DNA of 33,415 nucleotides from Actinacidiphila glaucinigra (GTDB lineage: Bacteria; Actinomycetota; Actinomycetes; Streptomycetales; Streptomycetaceae), in NCBI RefSeq assembly GCF_900188405.1, contig NZ_FZOF01000050.1:1-33415 (forward strand). The letters run 5' to 3'. Every line of letters starts with the position of its first letter. The first letter of the stretch is position 1. Position numbers and translations under genes: made by a program. Positions 22,201 to 30,314 of this stretch are shown here, one piece after another. The notes beneath the pieces are model-generated. The model searched no databases and was not told the DNA's origin. It was given only the letters and a program-made list of their open reading frames with translations.

Positions 22201-22899
22201 GTGGAGATCGCCATGCAGCCCGGTGCCGCCGCGCGGACGCGCAAGCCGTTGAGCAGGAAGCGGATTCTGGCCGCCGCGGTGGCGCTGGCCGATGACGGCG
22301 GGGTCGCCGCGTTGAGCATGCGGAAGATCGCGGCGGCACTCGGAGTGGTGCCGATGGCGCTGTACAAACACGTGGCGAACAAGGACGAGTTGCTGGACGG
22401 CATGATCGACGCCGTGGTCGGCGAGATCGACCCGCCCGCCGCCGGGGTGGACTGGAAACCGGCGGTGCGAGGGCGGGTGCTGTCGGCGCGCCGGATGCTG
22501 TTGCGTCATCCGTGGGCGCCGGGGGTGATCGAGGCCCGGATGAAGGCACGTTCGGCCCCGACCCCCGCGGTGCTGGGGTACCTGGACTCGATGATCGGGA
22601 TCTTCCGGGCCGGCGGGTTCACGCTGGACCTGGTCCATCACGCGATGCACATCATGGGCAGCCGTGTGCTCGGCTTCTCCCAGGAGTTGTTCGAGGACTC
22701 CCCGGGCGGTGAGCCGGATCCGGACGCGCTGCCGCCCGAGCAGATGGCCGCGCGCTACCCGCACGTGACCGAACTGGCCATGGCGGTGGCCCATGACGCG
22801 GAGTCCGTCGTCGGCGCCGGCTGCGACGACCAGCTGGAATTCGAGTTCGCCCTGGATCTGATGCTGGACGGCCTGGAGCGGCTGCGGCGCGCGTCCTGA
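22201..22899 (+). CDS. TetR-family repressor (TetR_C_1 type) before an oxidoreductase gene
   Basis: About 232 residues from GTG 22201 (GGAAGAGGAGG just upstream); ATG 22213 is an alternative with GGAG seven bases before it. The DNA-binding part is RILAAAVALADDGGVAALSMRKIAAALGVVPMALYKHVANKDELLDGM, a standard TetR helix-turn-helix in which the recognition helix reads VVPMALYKHV, as in the tetracycline-repressor group. The C-terminal half ends in EFEFALDLMLDGLERL, typical of the TetR_C_1 class. It lies 107 bases upstream of the oxidoreductase gene in the same direction, and a palindrome of the type bound by this group is in that gene's promoter. Confidence 0.88.
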   Translation: MEIAMQPGAAARTRKPLSRKRILAAAVALADDGGVAALSMRKIAAALGVVPMALYKHVANKDELLDGMIDAVVGEIDPPAAGVDWKPAVRGRVLSARRMLLRHPWAPGVIEARMKARSAPTPAVLGYLDSMIGIFRAGGFTLDLVHHAMHIMGSRVLGFSQELFEDSPGGEPDPDALPPEQMAARYPHVTELAMAVAHDAESVVGAGCDDQLEFEFALDLMLDGLERLRRAS

Positions 22900-22943
22900 G
22901 CCGCTGAGAACACGTACGCCAAAACCTCCCGCCCTCACGGCTC

Positions 22944-22972
22944 TTGACGGGTGTACGCCGTACACCTACCGT
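22944..22972 (+). promoter_or_regulatory. Promoter with a 17-bp palindromic operator as its spacer
   Basis: TTGACG (22944-22949) and TACCGT (22967-22972) are separated by exactly 17 bases, and those 17 bases are the perfect palindrome GGTGTAC-GCC-GTACACC (22950-22966). Repressor binding would directly block RNA polymerase. The palindrome is of the GTGTAC-GTACAC type often found with TetR_C_1 regulators. Confidence 0.75.
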
Positions 22973-23006
22973 GCCCAGAAAGGGAGTTCGGACATTGGGG
23001 GGTTCG

Positions 23007-23996
23007 ATGGAAGCGATCGTCCAGAAGAGTTTCGGCCCGCCGGAGGTTCTGCGGCTGGAGGACGTCGACCGGCCGGAGCCGGGGGCCGGCGAGGTGGTGG
23101 TGCGGGTACGCGCGGCCGCGCTCAACCCGTACGACTGGCACATGATGCGCGGCGACCCGTACGTGGCGCGGCTCATGGGCGGCATGGGGCTGACCCGGCC
23201 GAAGACGGCCGTGGCGGGGATCGACGCCGCCGGTCACGTGGAGGCCGTCGGACCGGGCGTGCAGGGCCTCGAACCCGGTGACGAGGTGCTGGGCTTCTGC
23301 CCCGGGGCCTGCGCCGAGTACGCCCGCACCACCGCTGACCTGGTGGTCCCCAAACCCGCGGGCCTGACGTTCGAGCAGGCCGCCGCGGTGCCGATGGGCG
23401 CGGTGACCGCGCTGCGCGGCATCCGGACCGTCGGCGGGGCGAAGGCCGGGCACCGCGTACTGGTCAACGGCGCCGCCGGCGGCGTGGGCCACTTCGCGGT
23501 GCAGATCGCCGCCGCCCTGGACGCCGAGGTCACCGCGGTGTGCAGCCCGGGAAACGCGGAACTGGTGCGCTCCTTGGGCGCCGGCCACGTCATCGACTAC
23601 ACCCGGCAGGACTTCACCAGGTCCGGCGTCCGCTACGACCTGATCCTGGACAACGTCGGCAACCACCCGCTCAGCCGGCTGCGCCGGGTGCTCACTCCGG
23701 CGGGCACCCTGGTGGCCAACGGCGGCGGGTCGCCCGGCCGCGTGTTCGGCGCCGTGGGGTCGACGCTCCGCCTGGTCGCCGCCAACGCCTTCGCCCGGCA
23801 GCGACTGCGGGTGATCCTCCCGGCGACCCCGGCCGGCCCCGCCCGGGACGACCTGCTCGCCGTCACCGCGCTCATCGACGCCGGCCGGCTCACCCCCGTG
23901 GTCGACCGGACCTATCCCCTGGCCGAGACCGCCGAGGGGATGCGCCATGTGGAGCTGGGGCACGCCCGCGGCAAGACGGTGATCACCGTTCGCTGA
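23007..23996 (+). CDS. Zinc-free MDR-family NAD(P)-dependent oxidoreductase (quinone-reductase-like)
   Basis: A 329-residue medium-chain dehydrogenase/reductase starting at ATG 23007 after TTGGGGGG. The N-terminal GroES-like domain (FGPPEVLRLEDVDRPEPGAGEVVVRV, AALNPYDWHMM, GIDAAGHVEAVG) lacks the zinc-ligand pattern of alcohol dehydrogenases. The Rossmann domain has the VLVNGAAGGVGHFAVQIA nucleotide motif near residue 155. Members reduce quinones or alpha,beta-unsaturated carbonyls. It is probably repressed by the TetR protein encoded just upstream. Confidence 0.9.
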   Translation: MEAIVQKSFGPPEVLRLEDVDRPEPGAGEVVVRVRAAALNPYDWHMMRGDPYVARLMGGMGLTRPKTAVAGIDAAGHVEAVGPGVQGLEPGDEVLGFCPGACAEYARTTADLVVPKPAGLTFEQAAAVPMGAVTALRGIRTVGGAKAGHRVLVNGAAGGVGHFAVQIAAALDAEVTAVCSPGNAELVRSLGAGHVIDYTRQDFTRSGVRYDLILDNVGNHPLSRLRRVLTPAGTLVANGGGSPGRVFGAVGSTLRLVAANAFARQRLRVILPATPAGPARDDLLAVTALIDAGRLTPVVDRTYPLAETAEGMRHVELGHARGKTVITVR

Positions 23997-24005
23997 AGGC
24001 GCCGT

Positions 24006-24059
24006 CCCGCGTCGCCCGACGGCCGTACCCCTGGGGGTCGCCGGCCGTCACGACGCGGG
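24006..24059 (+). terminator. Two-part hairpin after the oxidoreductase gene
   Basis: An outer nine-base stem (24006-24014 with 24051-24059) encloses an inner eight-base stem (24018-24025 with 24042-24049). It begins ten bases after the stop codon. Confidence 0.6.
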
Positions 24060-24242
24060 CCGCGCGGAGCGTCGCCCGCGGATGTCCCCAAAGAGGCTAC
24101 ACAAAAGGCTAGTTGGCCCTCGTTCGTGCCGGTGTATCCCGCGCGCCCTTTCCGAACAGCCCGTTCTCGAACGCAGTTGACGCGGCGTCGGACAGGGCGA
24201 GACGATGCCGACCGACCGGCGCCGATGTCACGGGGGTGCTCC

Positions 24243-26021
24243 ATGGGCGTGGTGTTGCCGAGCTATCTGGATGAGGCTCTCGACCTGATCGGCGTGTCCT
24301 GGCCCAACGTCGACGAGGACGACTACCGCGAGATGGCCCAGGCCATGCGCGACTTCTCGGAGAGCCTGCGCAACGGCACCTTCGATCTGCACGCGGCCAT
24401 GCAGGACATGGTGGGGGCCAACGAGGGCCCCGCGGTGGACGCCCTGGCCGCGCATTGGGAGATGGTGCGCGGCAAGCACCTCTCGGGGCTGACCGACATC
24501 GGTGAGGCGGCAGCTTTCGGGCTGGAAGCGGTCGCGGTGCTGATCGAGGGCGCCAAGCTCGCGGCCATCGTCCAACTGGGCATCCTGGCCACGGAGATCG
24601 TCGCCGCTGTGGCGGCCGCGCCCGTCACGCTGGGGTTGTCGTCCCTCGGCGGGATCGCCGGTACGCAGGCCTGCCGGATGATCGTGAAGCGGATCTTCAA
24701 GGAGGTCCAGCAGGCCGTCATCGACGAGATCATGTCCCGGGTGACCGCCCCCATCGAGGAGGCCATCGGGGCCATGGTCGGCGACCTGGTGGTCCAGGTC
24801 GGCTCGAACGCGCTGGGTGTGCAGAACGGCGTCGACCTCGGCAGGACCGCGAAGGCCGGCAAGGACTCCATGCAACTGGCCTCCGCCGGGCCGGGCGGAG
24901 GCGGTTCGGGCGGCAGCGGCAGCGGCAGCGGCGGCGGCTCCGGGCAGATCAACGTCGATCTGCAGTCGTACGGCTCCCTGCAGGACTCGCTCAAGAGCGC
25001 CGGCGACCACTTCGACGGCCACAGCATGTCGCACATCGGCAAGGCGAAGAGCCACCAGGGCCGCACCCGGGGCAAGGACGCCATCGCCAACGCCGTGAAC
25101 GGTGCCATGGACAAGGCGATGACCGGCATCGTCGAGGGGGTCAAGAAGGCGTCCAAACACATCGGCGACGACATGAAGCAAGGCGTCAAGCTGATGCACG
25201 ACAACCACCACCAGAACGACGGCAAGATCGCCGACGACCTCCACAGGATCCACCGCCGGGAGCCGAACCGTGACGAGCTGCGCGACCAGCTCGGCGAGCG
25301 GCCGGTCTACCTCCTGGGCGACCGCGGCAAGATCCAGCGGCTCACCAGGAACGGGCCCGTCGACCTGACCGACGCCGACCGCGACCTGCTGGGCGTACCG
25401 CTGAAGCTGACGGGCGCGAACAAGGACACCGTCCCGCGCCGTCCCAAGAATCCCGACAACCCCTACGCCTGGCCGGAGAGCACCCCGGAGGACAGGGCCG
25501 CGCGGCCGCGCAAGGCCTCCACGAAGGTCCCCTTCTACGAGGACGAACTGTCCCGCGCGACAGCGCTCGCACGCCACGAGCAGGGCAGCTACGGCAACTA
25601 CACGCCGGACAAGAACACCGGCGAGCCCAAGTTCAGCAGCAACAACTACGCCGCGGCACGAGTGGAATACGAGCACGAGGACGGCAATACCCGGGATTTC
25701 ATCCTGGTCGGACGGAGCAACAACCCCGTGCACTCGGAAAAGGTCATCGGCATACCCTTTCTGGAGAACGGGACGGGGCAGCATGTGAAGGACCTCTACA
25801 CCGAACGGGCGCCCTGCAGCGAGAGCAGCGACTGCGCGGCGTGGATCCAGGAATGGATGCCGCACGTCAACGTCACCCACAGCATCGACTACGGGCCGTC
25901 AGCCGAATCCATGGAACAGGGAAACCGGGAGGTCGAGGACCGGCTCAATCGGATGTATCCGGGGGAGCGGCCGGAGAAGAGAAGCCCTTGGACCAACTTC
26001 AAGGGCCTCCACCACCACTGA
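24243..26021 (+). CDS. WXG/CpnT-type polymorphic toxin with C-terminal deaminase-like domain
   Basis: A 592-residue protein from ATG 24243 (24225 is an in-frame alternative). Residues 1-210 are a helical WXG100/CpnT-like N-terminus, with the GVSWPNVDEDDYREMAQ opening and hydrophobic helices near 95-160, as in proteins exported by ESX/type VII systems. A Gly/Ser-rich linker (about 220-240) and a long charged, Lys/His-rich middle follow. The last ~130 residues look like a nucleic-acid/nucleotide deaminase of the polymorphic-toxin type: His497-x-Glu499 (HSEKVIGIP) and Pro-Cys525-x5-Cys531 (APCSESSDC) are the zinc site and proton shuttle. It is followed by two SUKH-family genes, as expected for a toxin with immunity. 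The exact deaminase family (XOO_2897-like or other) could not be settled by eye. Confidence 0.8.
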   Translation: MGVVLPSYLDEALDLIGVSWPNVDEDDYREMAQAMRDFSESLRNGTFDLHAAMQDMVGANEGPAVDALAAHWEMVRGKHLSGLTDIGEAAAFGLEAVAVLIEGAKLAAIVQLGILATEIVAAVAAAPVTLGLSSLGGIAGTQACRMIVKRIFKEVQQAVIDEIMSRVTAPIEEAIGAMVGDLVVQVGSNALGVQNGVDLGRTAKAGKDSMQLASAGPGGGGSGGSGSGSGGGSGQINVDLQSYGSLQDSLKSAGDHFDGHSMSHIGKAKSHQGRTRGKDAIANAVNGAMDKAMTGIVEGVKKASKHIGDDMKQGVKLMHDNHHQNDGKIADDLHRIHRREPNRDELRDQLGERPVYLLGDRGKIQRLTRNGPVDLTDADRDLLGVPLKLTGANKDTVPRRPKNPDNPYAWPESTPEDRAARPRKASTKVPFYEDELSRATALARHEQGSYGNYTPDKNTGEPKFSSNNYAAARVEYEHEDGNTRDFILVGRSNNPVHSEKVIGIPFLENGTGQHVKDLYTERAPCSESSDCAAWIQEWMPHVNVTHSIDYGPSAESMEQGNREVEDRLNRMYPGERPEKRSPWTNFKGLHHH

Positions 26022-26085
26022 GATGCCCCACTGGTACCATCTGCACCCGTCAGCCGCCCCCGAATGAAAGCCCGGAAGCTGCGAA

Positions 26086-26658
26086 ATGAGTCCCCTGATC
26101 GACCGCGTGGCCATGGAGTCGGTTTTCGGCCCCGACGAACTGGTGACTCCGGATGACGCGGCTCTCGCCGGAATCGCCCACGAGCCGACCCGGGTCTTTC
26201 TGAGGGACGTCGGCCTTCCGGACCAGATGGGCTGGTTCCAGGCCGATCAGTTGCTCGTCGACGGTGACCTGCGCATCGGCGGCGAGGCCTGGCAGGCGGT
26301 TTCCAGGAAGTACCCGAGCTGCCCCTTCGACATGTCGGCCTGGCTGTCGCTGGGCGGGATCGGCATGGACGACGTCATGGTCGACACCAGGACCGGGGTC
26401 GTGTACTGCATCCCGGAGGACGGAAGCCCGCACGTCCTCAACAGCGGCGTGGACGAGCTGGCGTTCTTCCTCCACGCGCTGGAGGAGGAGCGACCCGACT
26501 ACGATCCGGAGGCCGCCACCGACGAAGGTGTCGACCCGGAGGGCGCGCACGACCGGCTGCTGGCGCTGATGCGCCGGACCGACGCCGCGGCGATGGAGAA
26601 CGAGGACTCCGCCTGGTACCTCGTTCTGCGGTACGTGCGGAACCTCATGCAGGACTAG
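26086..26658 (+). CDS. SUKH-4-like immunity protein
   Basis: A 190-residue acidic protein starting at ATG 26086, 64 bases after the toxin gene, with GGAAG upstream. It shows the SUKH-4 pattern: HEPTRVFLRDVGLP, then FDMSAWLSLGGIGMDDVMVDTRTGVVYCI and an NSGVDELAFFLHALEEE helix. SUKH domains are the commonest immunity proteins of bacterial polymorphic toxins and bind the toxin domain in the cytoplasm. The position directly after the deaminase-like toxin supports that role. No signal peptide or membrane segment is present. Confidence 0.8.
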   Translation: MSPLIDRVAMESVFGPDELVTPDDAALAGIAHEPTRVFLRDVGLPDQMGWFQADQLLVDGDLRIGGEAWQAVSRKYPSCPFDMSAWLSLGGIGMDDVMVDTRTGVVYCIPEDGSPHVLNSGVDELAFFLHALEEERPDYDPEAATDEGVDPEGAHDRLLALMRRTDAAAMENEDSAWYLVLRYVRNLMQD

Positions 26659-26693
26659 CGAACCGGTACCCACCCCTTGAGGAGAACGACGAC

Positions 26694-27563
26694 GTGACGC
26701 CCACCGGCGACCGCCTGACCGACCGGTTCGGCGCATCGGGAGTGCGGCTCCTGGAGACCGGGCCCGCGGTACCCGACCTCGTGGACGCCGCGGCCTGGGG
26801 GCACACCGCGGGCCTCGTCCTGCCTCTGCGCGTGAACCCGTACTTCCACACGCTGCCGGAGGAGCCGGTCGGTCTGCGCGCGTACGCGCGGGGCATCGGC
26901 AGGGATCTGGAGGGGGACCCCCACGCCTCCTGGACGCGCCTCGGCTCTGACCGCGCCTTCGACCTCTGTGTGGCTCCCGACGGCAAGGTGTGGGGCGTAC
27001 TCCTCGGCTACGACGAGCCGGACAGATTCGTCAGCTCCAGCCCGGCCCTGTTCGCCGAGAGCCTGCTGGAGGTGGACACCCTCCTGGAGGCCGTCACCAC
27101 CGGCGAGGACCCCGAGCAGGCGTCGGCCGCCTACCAGGCCACGCTCCGCCGGCTGGAGTCCGCGGACCCCGAGGCCTTCGCCGATCCGGAGCACTGGTGG
27201 CCGCTGGTGCTGGAGGACATCCGCACCACCGCCAGCGTCCGGTCCTTCGCGACGTTCGAGTTCGCCGCCCCGGACGGCACCAGGCACCTGGTCAGCGAGC
27301 CGGGGTCGATCTGCGTGCACGCGGAGGAACGGACCTGGTCGCGGATGTACGCGGCCGGTGTCGAGCCCGACCAGGTCACCCGCATCCACACCGAACTCGA
27401 GCCCTGCTTCATGCCGGGTCACTACTGCTCGATGTGGCTCGAGATGAGCTTCCCCGACGCCACCCTCACCCACAACGTCTCCTACGGCGAGACCGCCGAG
27501 GAACGGGTCGCCGGCATCAGGGAACTGCAGGCGTTCGTCCGAAGCCAGTCCGAGAAGGGGTGA
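26694..27563 (+). CDS. SUKH-4 protein with fused deaminase-like domain
   Basis: A 289-residue protein; GTG 26694 follows GAGGAGA. The N-terminal half (about 1-135) has SUKH-4 features: LTDRFGASGVRLLETG, PYFHTLPEEPVGLRAYARG, DLCVAPDGKVWGVL and FVSSSPALFAESLLEV. The C-terminal half carries a full deaminase-type zinc site: His209-Ala-Glu211 (CVHAEERTW) and Pro-Cys238-x6-Cys245 (EPCFMPGHYC). It therefore joins an immunity-type and a catalytic-type domain in one non-exported polypeptide. It may be an internal effector, a decoy or a modifying enzyme. It is in the same operon as the toxin and immunity genes and is followed nine bases later by the NTPase gene. Confidence 0.78.
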   Translation: MTPTGDRLTDRFGASGVRLLETGPAVPDLVDAAAWGHTAGLVLPLRVNPYFHTLPEEPVGLRAYARGIGRDLEGDPHASWTRLGSDRAFDLCVAPDGKVWGVLLGYDEPDRFVSSSPALFAESLLEVDTLLEAVTTGEDPEQASAAYQATLRRLESADPEAFADPEHWWPLVLEDIRTTASVRSFATFEFAAPDGTRHLVSEPGSICVHAEERTWSRMYAAGVEPDQVTRIHTELEPCFMPGHYCSMWLEMSFPDATLTHNVSYGETAEERVAGIRELQAFVRSQSEKG

Positions 27564-27569
27564 CCCGCA

Positions 27570-29339
27570 CTGACCACGCCCGGCATCCCCGCATGGCCGC
27601 CCCCGGAGGGCCCGGCCGCCCGCCCGGCGGCCGACCTCCTCGCCTGGGCCGCCGACCCCGGCGGTGACCGGCCGCGTGCCGCCCTGGTCACCGGGCCGCG
27701 CGGTACGGGCAAGAGCCGGCTGATCGCCTGGCTGGTCGCGGGATCGGCCGCCGACCCCCGGATCACCGTGCACGCCGTGGGATTCGCACGCGGACAGACC
27801 GCCCGCACACTGGCCTGGCAGCTCGGCCGGCAACTCGGCTACGGCCCCACCGAGCCGGACGAACTGCCGGTACGGCTCCGGGCGGACCCGCGACCGGTGC
27901 TGCTCGCCGTCACCGATCTCCACCAGGCCGGACGGGGCCCGGCCCACCTGCCGTCCGGCCGCCCCGGCACGGTCGTCGACGACCTCCTCGCCCCGCTTCT
28001 GGGGCTGCCGGAGCTCCGCCTGATCATCGAGACGGAAGCACCGGAACTCGCCCGCACACCGGACGCGCTCGTCCTGACGCTCGAACCCGCCGACGACGCC
28101 CGCCCGGTGGGGACACCGCTGCCCGGCCCTCGCCCGGAGGACGCCGTGACCCCCGCCCCGCCGGCGCCGGGCCTGGACTGGCGCACCGCCTCGGCCGACG
28201 AGCGCGAACACGCCCTCGACCGCGCGCTGACCACGGGCGCGGCCCACGAACTGCTCAGGGACCCCGGCTACCTGGTGTACGGATCGGTCCCGGCCATCAC
28301 CGCCACCCTGGAAGACCCCGCCGTCCCCCTGCCTTCGAGCCTGCGCGCCGTGTGGGCCGACGCGGCCCCCGCACTGTCGGCCCCGGACCTGCCCGACGCC
28401 CAACGGGCCGCCGTCCTGCACGCCGCGGCCGCCGGCACCGACCCCCGCCTGGCCGAGTACCTCAGGCCACTGGCCGAGTCGGGCCCCTGGACCACCCGCT
28501 GGTCCCGTCCGTCACGACCCGCGGAGGCCCTCGCCCTCCTGCCGGGTGCCACCGGTTCCGACGGCACCCTCGTCTCGGCGAACGGCCTGGGGCAGCTCGC
28601 CCGGCTCGCGCTCGCCGACGGTCAGGTCGTCGCGAGCCCGTCGTCGGGCGGCACGCCGTGGCAACCCGTGGCGCTCACCGCGGTGACGGCCGACTGCCTG
28701 CTGGCCCTCGACGGAGCGGGGACGCTCCACCCGCTTCCGCTGGCCACCGGGGCCCAGGTGCCCATGGGCCTGGGCTACCTGGCCCTGCACCACAACTCCG
28801 CCTCGCTGGCCTCCCTTCCCGAGCGCCCCACCGCCATCGCGTCGACCCCGCGCCACGTCGCCGTGGCGGACGGCCAGGGCCGCGTGCGGCTGTGGCCCCT
28901 GTACGACATCGGCCCCGGCCCGCGCGACGTCGAGCCGCACCGGACCGGCGTGACGGCGGTGGCCTGCCTCGACATCTCCGATTCCGCCGTGCTGCTGGTC
29001 ACCGGCGGCCTCGACGGCACCGTCAGGCTGTGGGACACCGAGGGCGGCGACAGCCCGCCGGACCCGGTCGAGCGCCGCGCGGCGGTCCCCGTGGCCCTGG
29101 CGGCGGCCGACACCGATGACGCCGGACCCGTCCTCGCCGTCGCCTGGTCCGACCGGCGACTGCACCTGTGGCACCTGCTCAGCGGACGCAGGGCCGTCGT
29201 CCCCGCTCTGCACGATGTCCAGGCCCTGGCCCTCACCGGCAGCGGCCACCTGGTGGCGGCCGGGCACCGGGGCATCCGCAGCACCAGGCTCGACCTGGCC
29301 GCCCTGTGGGCGCGGGAGGCCGGGATCCCGGCCGGTTAG
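27570..29339 (+). CDS. P-loop NTPase with C-terminal WD40 repeats, probable CTG start
   Basis: About 589 residues. Walker A GPRGTGKS lies near residue 45, upstream of the first ATG/GTG (27768), so the true start must be earlier; CTG 27570 is the only candidate after the preceding in-frame stop and has GAAGGGG nine bases before it. The N-terminal NTPase part has a Walker-B-like strand (VLLAVTDLHQAG), then a helical middle. The C-terminal ~240 residues contain WD40-type repeats: VRLWPLYD, a GLDGTVRLWDTEGG blade and DRRLHLWHLLSG. Similar STAND-like NTPase/WD40 proteins accompany SUKH genes in Streptomyces. Role unknown: a regulator, a sensor or part of a defence complex. Confidence 0.72.
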   Translation: MTTPGIPAWPPPEGPAARPAADLLAWAADPGGDRPRAALVTGPRGTGKSRLIAWLVAGSAADPRITVHAVGFARGQTARTLAWQLGRQLGYGPTEPDELPVRLRADPRPVLLAVTDLHQAGRGPAHLPSGRPGTVVDDLLAPLLGLPELRLIIETEAPELARTPDALVLTLEPADDARPVGTPLPGPRPEDAVTPAPPAPGLDWRTASADEREHALDRALTTGAAHELLRDPGYLVYGSVPAITATLEDPAVPLPSSLRAVWADAAPALSAPDLPDAQRAAVLHAAAAGTDPRLAEYLRPLAESGPWTTRWSRPSRPAEALALLPGATGSDGTLVSANGLGQLARLALADGQVVASPSSGGTPWQPVALTAVTADCLLALDGAGTLHPLPLATGAQVPMGLGYLALHHNSASLASLPERPTAIASTPRHVAVADGQGRVRLWPLYDIGPGPRDVEPHRTGVTAVACLDISDSAVLLVTGGLDGTVRLWDTEGGDSPPDPVERRAAVPVALAAADTDDAGPVLAVAWSDRRLHLWHLLSGRRAVVPALHDVQALALTGSGHLVAAGHRGIRSTRLDLAALWAREAGIPAG

Positions 29340-29346
29340 ACCACCG

Positions 29347-29376
29347 CCGGCCCCGGGCCCGCGAGCCCGGGGCCGG
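29347..29376 (+). terminator. 12-bp perfect hairpin terminator
   Basis: CCGGCCCCGGGC (29347-29358) pairs perfectly with 29365-29376 around a six-base loop, eight bases after the NTPase stop. It closes the toxin operon. Confidence 0.75.
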
Positions 29377-29406
29377 AAGGGACGGAGGCCGGAAGGGACG
29401 GAGGCC
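29375..29406. repeat. Two tandem copies of a 16-bp unit
   Basis: GGAAGGGACGGAGGCC is present twice, head to tail, just after the terminator and before the MITE-like element. Confidence 0.85.
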
Positions 29407-29416
29407 GGCGGCCGGG

Positions 29417-29685
29417 CTAGGTCGTGTCGTCACATGAGCTCCCCCGGCTACCGCTGGGAGGTGCCCCCACCGCCCGAAGGGCGGGCACCGCGGTTCCCCC
29501 AGCTTGCGCTGGGAGGTGCCCCCAGTGCGGTGCATCGCAAGGCGGAGAGTCGTCCTCGTAGTGGGCTACTCGGACGATTCGACAACGCAGCGTGGGGGCA
29601 CCTCCCAGCGAAGCTGGGGGAGCGCCGCGGGGTGGGGGCACCCCCGGCCGAAGGCTGGGGGAGGGCGTTTGACGGCACGGCCTAG
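29417..29685. mobile_element. MITE-like 269-bp inverted-repeat element
   Basis: The region is bounded by CTAG on both sides. The left end (from 29417) and the right end (from 29685, minus strand) match at 25 of 33 bases, both beginning CTAGG[TC]CGTG[TC]CGTCA. Inside, the arms continue as a long imperfect inverted repeat; 29496-29524 (CCCCCAGCTT.. GCCCCCA) is mirrored by 29593-29620. The centre holds TCGTCC...GGACGA. It encodes no protein. This is the form of a non-autonomous miniature element; CTAG-type targets suggest mobilisation by an IS5-like transposase, which is an inference. The arms also carry the Streptomyces-type CTGGGAGGTGCCCCCA repeats. Confidence 0.7.
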
Positions 29686-30119
29686 GGGCGGACGTAGGGC
29701 CGGGTCAGGACCTCCATGTTGTGGCCGTCCGGGTCGGCGAAGTACGCGCCACGACCGCCGAAGAGGCGGTTGATCCGACCGGGCTCGGTATGGCGGGGGT
29801 CGGCGTGGTGAGTGACGCCGATCGCCTCCAGGCGGCCGATCACCTGGTCGAACTGCTCCTCGGTGACCAGGAACGCGTAGTGCTGCGACTGGATCGGCTC
29901 GTCACGCTTCTCGTAGTAGTCGAAGGTCACGCCGTTGCCGAGCTCGACGGGGAGGAACGGCCCGAAGGGTGCGCCGACCTCCAGGCCGAGTACGACGGCC
30001 AGGAACTCGGCCGACAACCGCCGGTCACGGGCGTAGACGGCGGTGTGGTCCAACCGGGCGGGAGCCGGCGACGGCTTGATGGCTGAGGGGTTCTGCTGGT
30101 CGTTGGGCATCGGTGACAT
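29682..30119 (-). CDS. VOC-family protein
   Basis: A ~145-residue single-domain VOC (glyoxalase/bleomycin-resistance fold) protein; ATG 30119 with GGAG upstream is preferred, ATG 30110 is an alternative. The conserved parts are LDHTAVYARDRRLSAEFLAVVLGL, FLPVELGNGVTFDYYE, YAFLVTEEQFDQVI, and YFADPDGHNMEVLTRP near the end, with His and Glu in the usual metal-binding places. Its TAG stop is the central TAG of the CTAG at the right edge of the MITE-like element. Function unknown. Confidence 0.87.
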   Translation of the reverse strand: MSPMPNDQQNPSAIKPSPAPARLDHTAVYARDRRLSAEFLAVVLGLEVGAPFGPFLPVELGNGVTFDYYEKRDEPIQSQHYAFLVTEEQFDQVIGRLEAIGVTHHADPRHTEPGRINRLFGGRGAYFADPDGHNMEVLTRPYVRP

Positions 30120-30314
30120 CGGTCTCCGGGTCTCGGGTTCGCTGGGGCCGGTGCCGCATGGGGGCACCGCGGGGAGACTCGGAAGGAGGGCGGGGCTCTT
30201 GCCCGCCTCGCGCTCACGCCAAGGCCGGCGACCCTGCTCGTGCTTGGCTCAAGGCCGACCCGGCAGTCACCTGATGGAATCTAGTGACTGCCGGGGGCGC
30301 GGGCAACATCGGGG

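Noticed and set aside
26655..28421. Long minus-strand frame opposite the SUKH-deaminase and NTPase genes
   Set aside because: Low-complexity Gly/Arg/Val-rich product with no motif; the plus strand encodes recognisable domains.
29439..29663. The MITE-like hairpins as simple transcription terminators
   Set aside because: A perfect terminator already exists at 29347-29376, and the inverted repeats extend for 269 bases to matching ends with CTAG, more than a terminator needs.
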